Positions 41,950 to 48,894 of a DNA stretch of 48,894 bases are shown here, in pieces. The stretch comes from Candidatus Helarchaeota ASGARD archaeon Hel_GB_B (GTDB lineage: Archaea; Asgardarchaeota; Lokiarchaeia; Helarchaeales; HEL-GB-B), in contig SUPR01000013.1 of NCBI GenBank assembly GCA_005191425.1, forward strand, positions 1-48,894, read 5' to 3'. The notes under the pieces were generated by a model. The model worked only from the letters and a program-made list of their open reading frames with translations, was not told the origin of the DNA and did not search any database. The position numbers and the translations under genes are program-made. Position 1 is the stretch's first letter, and each line of letters starts with the position of its first letter.

Positions 41950-43104
41950 TTATTCAATAGTTAAACCTCTTCTATTAAGTTCGGATAAACTTTGGTTTAA
42001 TAGATCCTTAATATTTTTTTGTGACCTAATCCAAGGAATTACCCTTTTTATACCTTCTTGAAAATTAAATTTAGGACTAAAATTCAATTCTTGTTTTATT
42101 TTTGATATATCTGGATAACAATGTCTTACATCACCTTTTCTAAACTGGTTTTTTATAATTGGTTTTATGCCAGGTTTTATTAAATCTATTAAAATTTCTG
42201 CTATTTTTAGTATAGAAATTGGTGTTCCTGTCCCGACATTGTAATATTTATAATTTGCAACCTTTTTTTGCATAGCAAGAATTAAAGATTGAACAATATC
42301 ATCAATATAAATAAAATCTCTTGTTTGATTCCCATCTTCAAAAATAATTGGTGGTTTATTATTTAAAATTCTACTTGAGAAAATTGCACAAACTCCTGTG
42401 TATGGATTTGAAAGTGCTTGCCTTGTACCATACACATTAAAAAATCTTAGTGCCACAGCAGGGATATTATATGTTTTTCCAATAAGTAATGTAATCTCTT
42501 CTTGATGTCTTTTTGATTGCGCATATATTGAATTACTATATAATGGTTTTTCCTCATTTGTAGGGATTGGTTTTAGAATTTTTGAGCAACTTGGACATTT
42601 TAATTCCCATTCATGTTTTTTCAAATGTTCGACCGACCTAATTTTCGGGAAAAAAATTTTATCTTCATTTTCGCAATAATATGCCCCCTCTCCGTAAATA
42701 GACATAGATGAAGCGACAATTATCTTTTTAACACAATTTTCATTATTTATAATAATGTCCATTAAGTTTGAAGTACCATGAGTATTTACATCAATGTAAT
42801 GCTCAATTTGATACATAGATTGTCCGACTCCAACTGCTGCAGCCAAATTATAAATTATATCTATATCTTGGATCGCTTTTTTTACGTCTTCAGAGTTTCT
42901 GATATCGCCTATAATTAGTTCTGCATTATTATTCAAATAATCTGGTATCTTCCGGTCATTACCATGTACTTGAGCATCTAAATTATCAAGTATTCTTACA
43001 TAATAACCTTTTTCCAATAATTTATCAACTAAATGTGATCCAATAAAACCACAACCTCCAATAACTAAAATCCTATCTATATTTTTCATTTTTCCGTCCT
43101 TCAA
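41950..43104 (-). CDS. NAD-dependent sugar-nucleotide epimerase with zinc-knuckle insertion
   Basis: 384 residues, long for the GalE/RmlB-like SDR family (about 310-340). Rossmann motif GGCGFIGSHLVDKL, catalytic Ser in ASSMSIYGEG and YAQSK (Tyr-x3-Lys). Between them is an insertion of ~40 residues (about 150-190) with CPSCSK and a His-Glu-rich flank, like a small zinc-binding loop. The C-terminal part has RFFNVYGTRQ and DFIYIDDIV, which bind the nucleotide sugar. It would epimerise or dehydrate a UDP/dTDP-sugar. It lies upstream of the GT4 gene on the same strand. Confidence 0.88.
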   Translation of the reverse strand: MKDGKMKNIDRILVIGGCGFIGSHLVDKLLEKGYYVRILDNLDAQVHGNDRKIPDYLNNNAELIIGDIRNSEDVKKAIQDIDIIYNLAAAVGVGQSMYQIEHYIDVNTHGTSNLMDIIINNENCVKKIIVASSMSIYGEGAYYCENEDKIFFPKIRSVEHLKKHEWELKCPSCSKILKPIPTNEEKPLYSNSIYAQSKRHQEEITLLIGKTYNIPAVALRFFNVYGTRQALSNPYTGVCAIFSSRILNNKPPIIFEDGNQTRDFIYIDDIVQSLILAMQKKVANYKYYNVGTGTPISILKIAEILIDLIKPGIKPIIKNQFRKGDVRHCYPDISKIKQELNFSPKFNFQEGIKRVIPWIRSQKNIKDLLNQSLSELNRRGLTIE

Positions 43105-43346
43105 TACATCAATATAACAATATAAAATTCATATTTTTAGGGAAAAATAATTTTAATTTGATTCTTAGTTCAATTATATCATTATAGATTTAAATATAAC
43201 ATTAAAAATTTTTTTTATAATACTAAAAAATTATTAAAAAGATTCTCGAAATAACAGATAATTTACTACGTTTTTTTTAATTGCAGATATCACTCATTTA
43301 TTAATTCCAATTAAAAAAGAAATAAAATATTTTTTAAAAACAATGA

Positions 43347-44207
43347 TTATCGGTTATCTTCTTTTTTAATTTTAGCTTTTTTGCCCACTTTACATACTTG
43401 CATACAGATTGAACAATATGGAAAATCTCCCATTCTTTCGATCCATTCTTGATACTCTTTTATTTGAGGATATTTCTGCTCATATTTTGGGACCATAATC
43501 AAAGCTGTTGGCCTAGCTTCGACCCAATCTTTTGGCGGAGCTTCTACTTTTGTTAATCGAACCCATCCTTGAATTCCCCAGAAACATTTGTTTAAATTGA
43601 AATTGTAAGGTGGATAATTATCCCGGCTAATAGCCCCACTTGGACATCTTTCAACACATTCATAGCATTTTAAACAGACTCTATCTATAAGGTCAGGTTC
43701 TCCGGTTTTAAGTGGAGCGTTAGTAACAACAGTTGCTAATGCAACTCTCGGGCCCCATTCTTTTGTCAGAAATAAATTTGAATGTCCAATTTCACCCAGT
43801 CCTGCTAGCTGAGCAATAAATCTATGTGATATTGCACCAACAAACCTTTTTTCATCTCTTGGTAATTCCGGTGCTATTGGAGTTGCATTATAACCTTTTT
43901 TCTCTAAAAATTTTGCGATATGTAATGCTATTCTTGATAGTTCTTGATATAAAGCATTTTGCGTGTGAACATATACTCCTCCATGAATTAAATCATCAGT
44001 ATGATCACAATCTATTGTCCCATCTGGATATGCCATTACCAAACTAATAGCAACTTTTGCACCTCTAACAATATTTTGTGGATCTCCGTGTCCATGAGGT
44101 GGTTCTTCTGCTCGTTCAGCATCGGCAATTCCTATTTTATCGATACCTAAATCTAAGCCTAATTTTATTACTTCATCTGTCAATTTCTCATCGTATTCTT
44201 CTGACAT
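43347..44207 (-). CDS. QueG/reductive-dehalogenase-like 4Fe-4S protein
   Basis: 286 residues. The N-terminal ~170 residues resemble the epoxyqueuosine reductase/cobalamin-binding fold (ELPRDEKRFVGAISHRFIAQLAGLGEIGHSNLFLTKEWGPRV). Then come two 4Fe-4S ligand sets: CLKCYECVERC with a following PSGAI, and the later C in NKCFWG and YCSICMQVCKVG. Full-length QueG carries a HEAT-repeat C-terminus, which is absent. It could be an archaeal corrinoid Fe-S oxidoreductase of unknown substrate. It stands alone on the minus strand, about 170 bp from EndA. Confidence 0.75.
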   Translation of the reverse strand: MSEEYDEKLTDEVIKLGLDLGIDKIGIADAERAEEPPHGHGDPQNIVRGAKVAISLVMAYPDGTIDCDHTDDLIHGGVYVHTQNALYQELSRIALHIAKFLEKKGYNATPIAPELPRDEKRFVGAISHRFIAQLAGLGEIGHSNLFLTKEWGPRVALATVVTNAPLKTGEPDLIDRVCLKCYECVERCPSGAISRDNYPPYNFNLNKCFWGIQGWVRLTKVEAPPKDWVEARPTALIMVPKYEQKYPQIKEYQEWIERMGDFPYCSICMQVCKVGKKAKIKKEDNR

Positions 44208-44380
44208 TTGATCACCATAATAAACAAATAATCATCAATAAAATTTGAATAATTTAAATAAATCGAATGTTTTAAATTTATAAAAATATTACCTTGAATA
44301 TCTTATTTAATTGTTCATGTTTTAATTTAAATTGGTCGAATTATTATATAAAAAATCAATTCTCTATTATTTTTAAATTT

Positions 44381-44959
44381 CTATGGTTTAAACCAAGAAA
44401 ATATATAATATGAAACTGTTTTATCAGAATTAATTGTAGCAATTACGAATTTTTTTCTTACAGTTGTAGCTAATCTCCCAGCTCTAACCATTTCAATAGC
44501 TGAAATTACTTCGTTAGAAGGCAAGACATGGACAATAAATGGTGCATGGTCTATACCCGGGCCATGTTCATAAACTGCAAAATCAGCTCCAAATTTAAGT
44601 CCTGGTCTGACAACATATTTATCTCTTAGATTTGAATATATGATATATTTCTCTTCAAACCGGTCGTGTATTTTTTTTGCTATCTCTTTAAATGATTTTT
44701 TATCTATAATTGATTTTGATATTGAATCTCTAAGGATTATTTTATCTTTTTCAAGTAAGTACAGCGTTTCAAATAACGATAATTCTAATGGTCTATCAAA
44801 GTCGGTCGATTTGGGTTTTCTAATTCCTAATGGTTTTCCATAGAATCCATTTTTATATAATTCTGATCCATCTTTAGAATTCCAAATGATTACTCTATTT
44901 TGAAGGAGTTCAGCTTCTATAATATAAAAATTATCATTTTTTTCTATATTTTCTTCCAT
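44381..44959 (-). CDS. endA: tRNA-splicing endonuclease EndA
   Basis: 192 residues, the size of the homotetrameric class (single catalytic unit). The C-terminal catalytic domain reads YSNLRDKYVVRPGLKFGADFAVY (Tyr130), then HAPFIVHV (His138), and RLATTVRKKFVIA (Lys169/170), the Tyr-His-Lys triad of EndA. It cuts bulge-helix-bulge introns in pre-tRNAs. The same window carries a tRNA-Leu with three introns, one with a clear canonical BHB, one in the T-loop and one with a weak BHB. It is followed by a PhoU-like gene upstream on the same strand (26-bp gap). Confidence 0.93.
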   Translation of the reverse strand: MEENIEKNDNFYIIEAELLQNRVIIWNSKDGSELYKNGFYGKPLGIRKPKSTDFDRPLELSLFETLYLLEKDKIILRDSISKSIIDKKSFKEIAKKIHDRFEEKYIIYSNLRDKYVVRPGLKFGADFAVYEHGPGIDHAPFIVHVLPSNEVISAIEMVRAGRLATTVRKKFVIATINSDKTVSYYIFSWFKP

Positions 44960-44985
44960 TTACTCTTCTTTCCCAAACTTTTTTA

Positions 44986-45645
44986 TTATCTAGGAATTCC
45001 AAATCTACTTACTGCTAATATTCTAATTGCATCAGCAATATCTGCAGCAATATCCGAAATTTCTTCGAGTCTTATAATAAAATCTCTAATTCGTAATGTA
45101 GTCCCAAGTTCTAAATTAAGGTCATATATATATTGTATGAAATCACGTTGGATCCCATCTACTATTCGCTCTAACTCTTCTACATCTTTTATCATAGCTA
45201 TTGATTTTCTCGCATTTTGCAATAATACAAAAATAGATTCTCTAACCAATTTTAAGCTGTTGTCAACATTTTTCATCATAGATTTTATTAGTTTTTTCGA
45301 CGTATCATCAGGTCTCCAAAAACTAGCTGCTTGGATTCTATAACCTAGTCCAGTTGAGCTATCAGCTAAATGAGAAATAAGCATTGTTAATCTCATAAGA
45401 TCCCCCCTCACCATCATTCCTTCAGCTTCTGATAACCCATCTAATACTTCATTTTTTATTTCTATACTTTCAGATTCAATCTTTAATAAATTATCTAATT
45501 CCGTGTTGATTTCGGCTTGTTTTCCATCGATTAAATAATCTACCATTAATCCCAATTTCTTTAATAATTTATTATAAACTAATCGCATGTAATCATTTAA
45601 TATGTCTAAAGTCTTGATTTCTAATCGGGTATATTCTTCTGTCAT
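44986..45645 (-). CDS. PhoU-like / DUF47 family protein
   Basis: About 219 residues from the ATG at 45645; an upstream TTG at 45660 would add five. All-helical with an acidic pattern in the expected places (LDGLSEAEGMMVRGDLMRL; EEISDIAADIADAIRI), as in DUF47 proteins that pair with Pit phosphate transporters or Fe clusters. The typical E/D-x3-D metal ligands are visible in EEISDIAADIAD. No pit gene is adjacent. It sits just upstream of endA, in the same orientation. Confidence 0.8.
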   Translation of the reverse strand: MTEEYTRLEIKTLDILNDYMRLVYNKLLKKLGLMVDYLIDGKQAEINTELDNLLKIESESIEIKNEVLDGLSEAEGMMVRGDLMRLTMLISHLADSSTGLGYRIQAASFWRPDDTSKKLIKSMMKNVDNSLKLVRESIFVLLQNARKSIAMIKDVEELERIVDGIQRDFIQYIYDLNLELGTTLRIRDFIIRLEEISDIAADIADAIRILAVSRFGIPR

Positions 45646-45772
45646 TGACCTACACTTCAACTATTAATGAATATCTTTTTTTTAATATCTTTACAATTTT
45701 GACCTAATAGTGAATTAAAAACTTTATCATTAAATAATTATTCTGAAAATTATAAAAAAAGAATTATCAAAT

Positions 45773-46429
45773 TTAAATTGGGAAAAATAAATTCGGGAAA
45801 AAAACTAATAATATAAATTTTACTCCAAAATAAATAAATGCAATACCGCAGCAAATTAATATTATCTTATATGTTCTATCATTTATATAATTTTTTCCAA
45901 AATGGACTGTCGTAGATATAAATGAATACCAACTAAAATCACTTGAAATATGTCCAATATAAAATATAACTCCACCTAATATTCCATAATAAAACACATT
46001 TAATGAATTCATATATGCTACTCCTGCTGTTGCCCACCAAATTATCCAGAATGGGTTTGATATACTTAAATAAATTCCGGCTATTATTGTATTCTTGTGT
46101 TTTTTCTCTTTTTTATTATCTATAATGTCTGATAATGAAATTTTATTTAAATCTTTAAATAAAAGATATGAAAGCACAAATAAAACAATACTTCCACAAA
46201 TTGAAATGGTAATAAATACAACTCTAATGTTTAAAATTAAAGCAAGTCCAAAAAAACTAGATATCACTACCAAGGCTTCGGGTATTGAATGCCCAAATAT
46301 ATATAATGGCCCAGTTTTCCAACCTACTTTTGGCGTATCTATTATCACACCCGTTAATAATGGGCCTGGTGTTATTGCTCCACTTAATCCATATAAAAAA
46401 CTTAAAAAAAATATTTGTAATAGAATCAT
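45773..46429 (-). CDS. LysE/RhtB-family exporter
   Basis: 218 residues with about six transmembrane segments. The N-terminal GLSGAITPGPLLTGVIID contains the G-x-x-x-TPGP motif of the LysE family, and SNPFWIIWWATAG is the second conserved stretch. The central loop is Lys-rich (DNKKEKKHKN). Members export amino acids or related compounds; the substrate is unknown. Confidence 0.88.
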   Translation of the reverse strand: MILLQIFFLSFLYGLSGAITPGPLLTGVIIDTPKVGWKTGPLYIFGHSIPEALVVISSFFGLALILNIRVVFITISICGSIVLFVLSYLLFKDLNKISLSDIIDNKKEKKHKNTIIAGIYLSISNPFWIIWWATAGVAYMNSLNVFYYGILGGVIFYIGHISSDFSWYSFISTTVHFGKNYINDRTYKIILICCGIAFIYFGVKFILLVFFPNLFFPI

Positions 46430-46492
46430 ATCAATCGTCTAATAAAAATATATGGACTGATTATTTATAATAAAAAATAAAAGGATTAATAT

Positions 46493-47332
46493 CTATTTAT
46501 TGGTTTCTTTTCCTTCGTTTTTTTTGTTTTTCGTAATTTCATCTACCAGCGCCACTATTTCATTTTCCAGCATTTTGTTTCCTTTCCTTCGTTTTTTTTG
46601 TTTTTCGTAATGTCTTTTCATATAAGGAAATACTAGTATATAAAACACAAAAAATCCAATAATTACAACGCCAATAATAATTCCAAGTATTAAATTAAAA
46701 CTTTGCATATATTGACTTGACTCAAAAAGCTGCAAAAATCCTGCCGGATTATTTTGATATGTCAGAATTAATGTATCTATATCTCCACCAACGACTATAC
46801 CTAGCCATGCATAGAAAATTACCCTTGTAATAGTGCCAATCCCTGTAGATATAATATAACTTTTCATCTTCATTTGAGTGAACCCTGATGCCAGTGTGAA
46901 TAGATCATACGGTACCATCGGGATCATTCGCATTCCCATCACTAAAACAAAACCATATTTTGTCACATAATATTCCAATGAATCGACTGTTTTCTGTCCA
47001 AGAGAGTTCACAGCAAGAGGCTTTCCTCCACGTTTTGCAATATAATATCCAATAATTGCGGATATCATTGAACCAATATATCCTATTATTGACCCACCAG
47101 CAAGCCCCCAGATCAATCCGCCTGCAAATAACACCATTTCACTTGGTATTGGAGCTATAATTGATTGTAACACCATTAACCCGAAAAATACAAATGCTCC
47201 CCATATTCCAATTCCTCTTAATGGGACTATTACATATAAAAAAACTATTCTTGGCAGAAATGTGTCATCGATTAAAAACTGATAAGCATAAATTCCGATC
47301 ATTAGAATTACTATGGCTATGAAAAATATCAT
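46493..47332 (-). CDS. VTT (DedA/TVP38-like) family membrane protein
   Basis: 279 residues from the ATG at 47332. About five or six hydrophobic segments; the VTT core reads APIPSEMVLFAGGLIWG, then IGSMISAIIGYYIAKRGG, and MRMIPMVPYDLFTLASGFT with R-x-x-P-x-x-P-like. These proteins are lipid scramblase or undecaprenyl/lipid transport-linked. The frame stays open for 44 codons upstream to 47467 and reads as plausible, hydrophilic protein (TFKT...KWIKNLFDFSKY), but it lacks ATG/GTG/TTG; an AAGGTG SD at 47461-47466 precedes it. The C-terminal tail is Lys-rich and arises from a duplicated 35-bp segment. Confidence 0.85.
   Translation of the reverse strand: MIFFIAIVILMIGIYAYQFLIDDTFLPRIVFLYVIVPLRGIGIWGAFVFFGLMVLQSIIAPIPSEMVLFAGGLIWGLAGGSIIGYIGSMISAIIGYYIAKRGGKPLAVNSLGQKTVDSLEYYVTKYGFVLVMGMRMIPMVPYDLFTLASGFTQMKMKSYIISTGIGTITRVIFYAWLGIVVGGDIDTLILTYQNNPAGFLQLFESSQYMQSFNLILGIIIGVVIIGFFVFYILVFPYMKRHYEKQKKRRKGNKMLENEIVALVDEITKNKKNEGKETNK
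46503..46611. repeat. Duplicated 35-bp segment in the 3' end of the VTT gene
   Basis: Positions 46503-46537 and 46577-46611 match except for one base. The offset is 74 bp, so the two copies are read in different frames and give different basic peptides (EKQKKRRKGNK and TKNKKNEGKET). This indicates a recent duplication at the gene's 3' end that changed the protein tail. Confidence 0.85.
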
Positions 47333-47720
47333 AAAAGTCTTAGTCGTCTTGTCATATTTTGAGAAATCAAAAAGATTTTTTATCCATTTTTTAAATCTTG
47401 TCCCAAAGCTCTCTTTTTCTTCAATTGTGTTAATTTTTTCTGTTTCTGTGGTCGTAAAATCACCTTATTCAAATTTTATTCCAATTTAATTAAATTCAAT
47501 TTTAATTTATTTTATTATAATAAAATGAGATTATTTCACTTTTTTTAATTTAAAAAATTATTCTTTAAAAAATTAGATATAATGAAATATTCGCAATAAA
47601 TAAATTTTAAGTTGTTTTTCAATAAATAAAAAAAGCCATCTTAAAAATCAACCAATATTTTCTAATTTGAAATGATAATAAAGTTATAGTTAGATTTTAA
47701 AAAGAAAATGGATAAAAAAA
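47333..47720. other. Spacer with an open frame upstream of the VTT gene
   Basis: 388 bp between two same-strand membrane-protein genes. The part next to the VTT gene (47333-47464) continues its frame without a standard start codon. The rest (47468-47720) is AT-rich with no recognised feature, probably carrying the VTT promoter. Confidence 0.45.
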
Positions 47721-48287
47721 TCAGATCATTTCCTCTTTTATTAATTTTTTAAATCCAATGAATAATAATATTGCACTAATACTTGGAATAATTATTAATA
47801 AAATGCCTCCAACTTTAATTATCAATTCTTCTGTTTGCTTACCTATTTTGTAGATAAAAATCCCTAAATAAATAATCCCAATGAGCATTAATACCGCCAA
47901 AATAAGAAGACTAATAATATAAATTATTTGTAAATATAAGAAGATTAAATTTGGAATTAAAAATAATTTCATTACTGGCATGAATGAAAACAGCGCAAAA
48001 AAAATTGGATAAAATATCATAAACCTTTTTGCTCTATTATAAATTTTAACATTTATTGAGTACTTTTCGCAAAAATTTTTAAGTCCAACATAAAATAAAA
48101 TATACAATAAAATACCTATTATATTCCAAAATATGTTTGTTATTAAACTCATATAATCAAAAGTAGAAACTCCAAAGATATATTGAAATAAAAATATTTC
48201 TTGAATTATAAATAAAATAATTCCTATTATTCCTATTAAAAGAAAAAAATTGGTAATCTTAATCAATACTTCATCATTATTTTCCAT
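47721..48287 (-). CDS. Small integral membrane protein, unknown
   Basis: 188 residues with about five transmembrane segments (near 10-35, 40-70, 85-110, 115-145, 160-180), separated by short basic loops (KIYNRAKRF). No family motif is recognised. It is divergent from the GH31 gene, about 150 bp away, and on the same strand as the VTT and LysE genes. Confidence 0.65.
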   Translation of the reverse strand: MENNDEVLIKITNFFLLIGIIGIILFIIQEIFLFQYIFGVSTFDYMSLITNIFWNIIGILLYILFYVGLKNFCEKYSINVKIYNRAKRFMIFYPIFFALFSFMPVMKLFLIPNLIFLYLQIIYIISLLILAVLMLIGIIYLGIFIYKIGKQTEELIIKVGGILLIIIPSISAILLFIGFKKLIKEEMI

Positions 48288-48436
48288 TTTTATTTCCTCA
48301 ATTTAATTTTCAATATACTTTTTTAGTAATTGTATTAAATTATAAATATATTTGAATTATGATATTATTATTTGAATTATGATATTATTTTAATTTATTA
48401 TAGTTTCTATTTCTAAAATAACAATGGTGATATATT

Positions 48437-48894
48437 TTGGAAAAATTCAGAAGGAAATTTGCATTTATTGGAAAAATTGAATCGTTTACTCATAGTAATA
48501 ACAAATTTAATTTTAAATCTACTAATGGCCTTGTTAGAATAACGATTTTATCTGAAAGAATTTTTAGATTGCAGGCAACAAATCGAGATGATTTTGTTTC
48601 TGATTATTCTTGGGTAGTTATAAAAAATAAATGGGACAATGTAGAAATATCTTTGAATGAAAATGAGGAATATTTTGAAATTTCAACCCAATATTTAAAG
48701 TTAAAAATTGAACGAGATCCATTCCGCTTAACAGTATTCGATACTGATGATAGTATATGGAAGGATGCCGAATTTGGAAGTATAGGTTGGGATAAAGAAA
48801 CTTTTATTTACATTAAAAAATTGCCTAATGACGAACATTTTTTTGGTTTCGGAGAGAAAACTGGCGCTCTAGATAAAAGAGGCTATTATTATAT
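48437..48894 (+). CDS. GH31 glycosidase (alpha-glucosidase type), partial at right edge
   Basis: 152 codons from a TTG at 48437, with GGTGA seven bases upstream; no stop before the edge. The visible part is the N-terminal galactose-mutarotase-like beta domain of GH31: strands VRITILSERIFRLQATN, LKLKIERDPFRLTVFD, and the family segment HFFGFGEKTGALDKRG. The catalytic barrel lies beyond the window. It likely cleaves alpha-linked glucosides or xylosides; the specificity cannot be told. There is no signal peptide, so it is probably cytoplasmic. Confidence 0.85.
   Translation, partial: MEKFRRKFAFIGKIESFTHSNNKFNFKSTNGLVRITILSERIFRLQATNRDDFVSDYSWVVIKNKWDNVEISLNENEEYFEISTQYLKLKIERDPFRLTVFDTDDSIWKDAEFGSIGWDKETFIYIKKLPNDEHFFGFGEKTGALDKRGYYY

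Overview
This is a strongly AT-rich archaeal segment. Archaeal class-I release factor aRF1, tRNA-splicing endonuclease EndA, a GPN-loop GTPase, form III RuBisCO with ribose-1,5-bisphosphate isomerase, BHB-type tRNA introns and TTG/GTG starts behind GGTG-type Shine-Dalgarno sequences all point to Archaea. Roadblock/LC7-like proteins and a eukaryote-like UFM1-type conjugation cassette suggest an Asgard (Promethearchaeota/Lokiarchaeia-like) genome. The lineage is an inference, because no rRNA is present.

Layout. 1-891: start of a secreted or membrane-anchored protein, cut by the left edge. 892-3053: gene-poor region with a decayed transposase-like gene, GC-richer fragments, a 41-codon ORF, a cloverleaf-like structured element and one copy of a dispersed repeat. 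3054-4620: divergent cupin and iron-type alcohol dehydrogenase. 4772-8762: the most notable region, a compact UFM1-type ubiquitin-like cassette. It holds a UFC1-like E2, a JAMM peptidase fused to a ubiquitin-like domain, a UBA5-like E1 with its catalytic-cysteine motif, and on the facing strand two more UFC1-like E2s, one fused to a roadblock-like domain. 8944-15919: AAA+ ATPase, SMC, ScpA, ScpB and two small genes in one tight run. 16035-20035: aRF1, MoaE, DHH phosphoesterase and CYTH protein. 20055-26014 (minus): tRNA-Leu(CAA) with three introns, then DHH phosphoesterase, ECF transporter (two ATPases and EcfT), R15P isomerase, RuBisCO and CYTH. 26583-34515: CoaE-like kinase, dihydroorotase, Mut7-C, NadC, tRNA-Cys, ThiI, MoeB, GPN GTPase and a FAD-linked oxidase. 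34674-40306: zinc-ribbon proteins, a double-roadblock-like protein, MoaA and a Glu/Pro repeat protein. 40645-48287 (mostly minus): glycosyltransferase, epimerase, QueG-like Fe-S protein, EndA, PhoU-like, LysE and VTT membrane proteins. 48437 to the end: a GH31 glycosidase cut by the right edge.

How parts connect. The E1, E2 and JAMM genes are sufficient in kind for activation, conjugation and removal of a small modifier, but no free modifier with a C-terminal glycine is visible here. MoaA, MoaE and MoeB belong to molybdopterin synthesis. RuBisCO and R15P isomerase form two of the three steps of the archaeal AMP/nucleoside-degradation route. EndA is the enzyme type expected to process the three-intron tRNA. 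All family assignments are by eye from motifs; comparisons to human UBA5, UFC1 and UFM1 rest on remembered sequences, not on a search.
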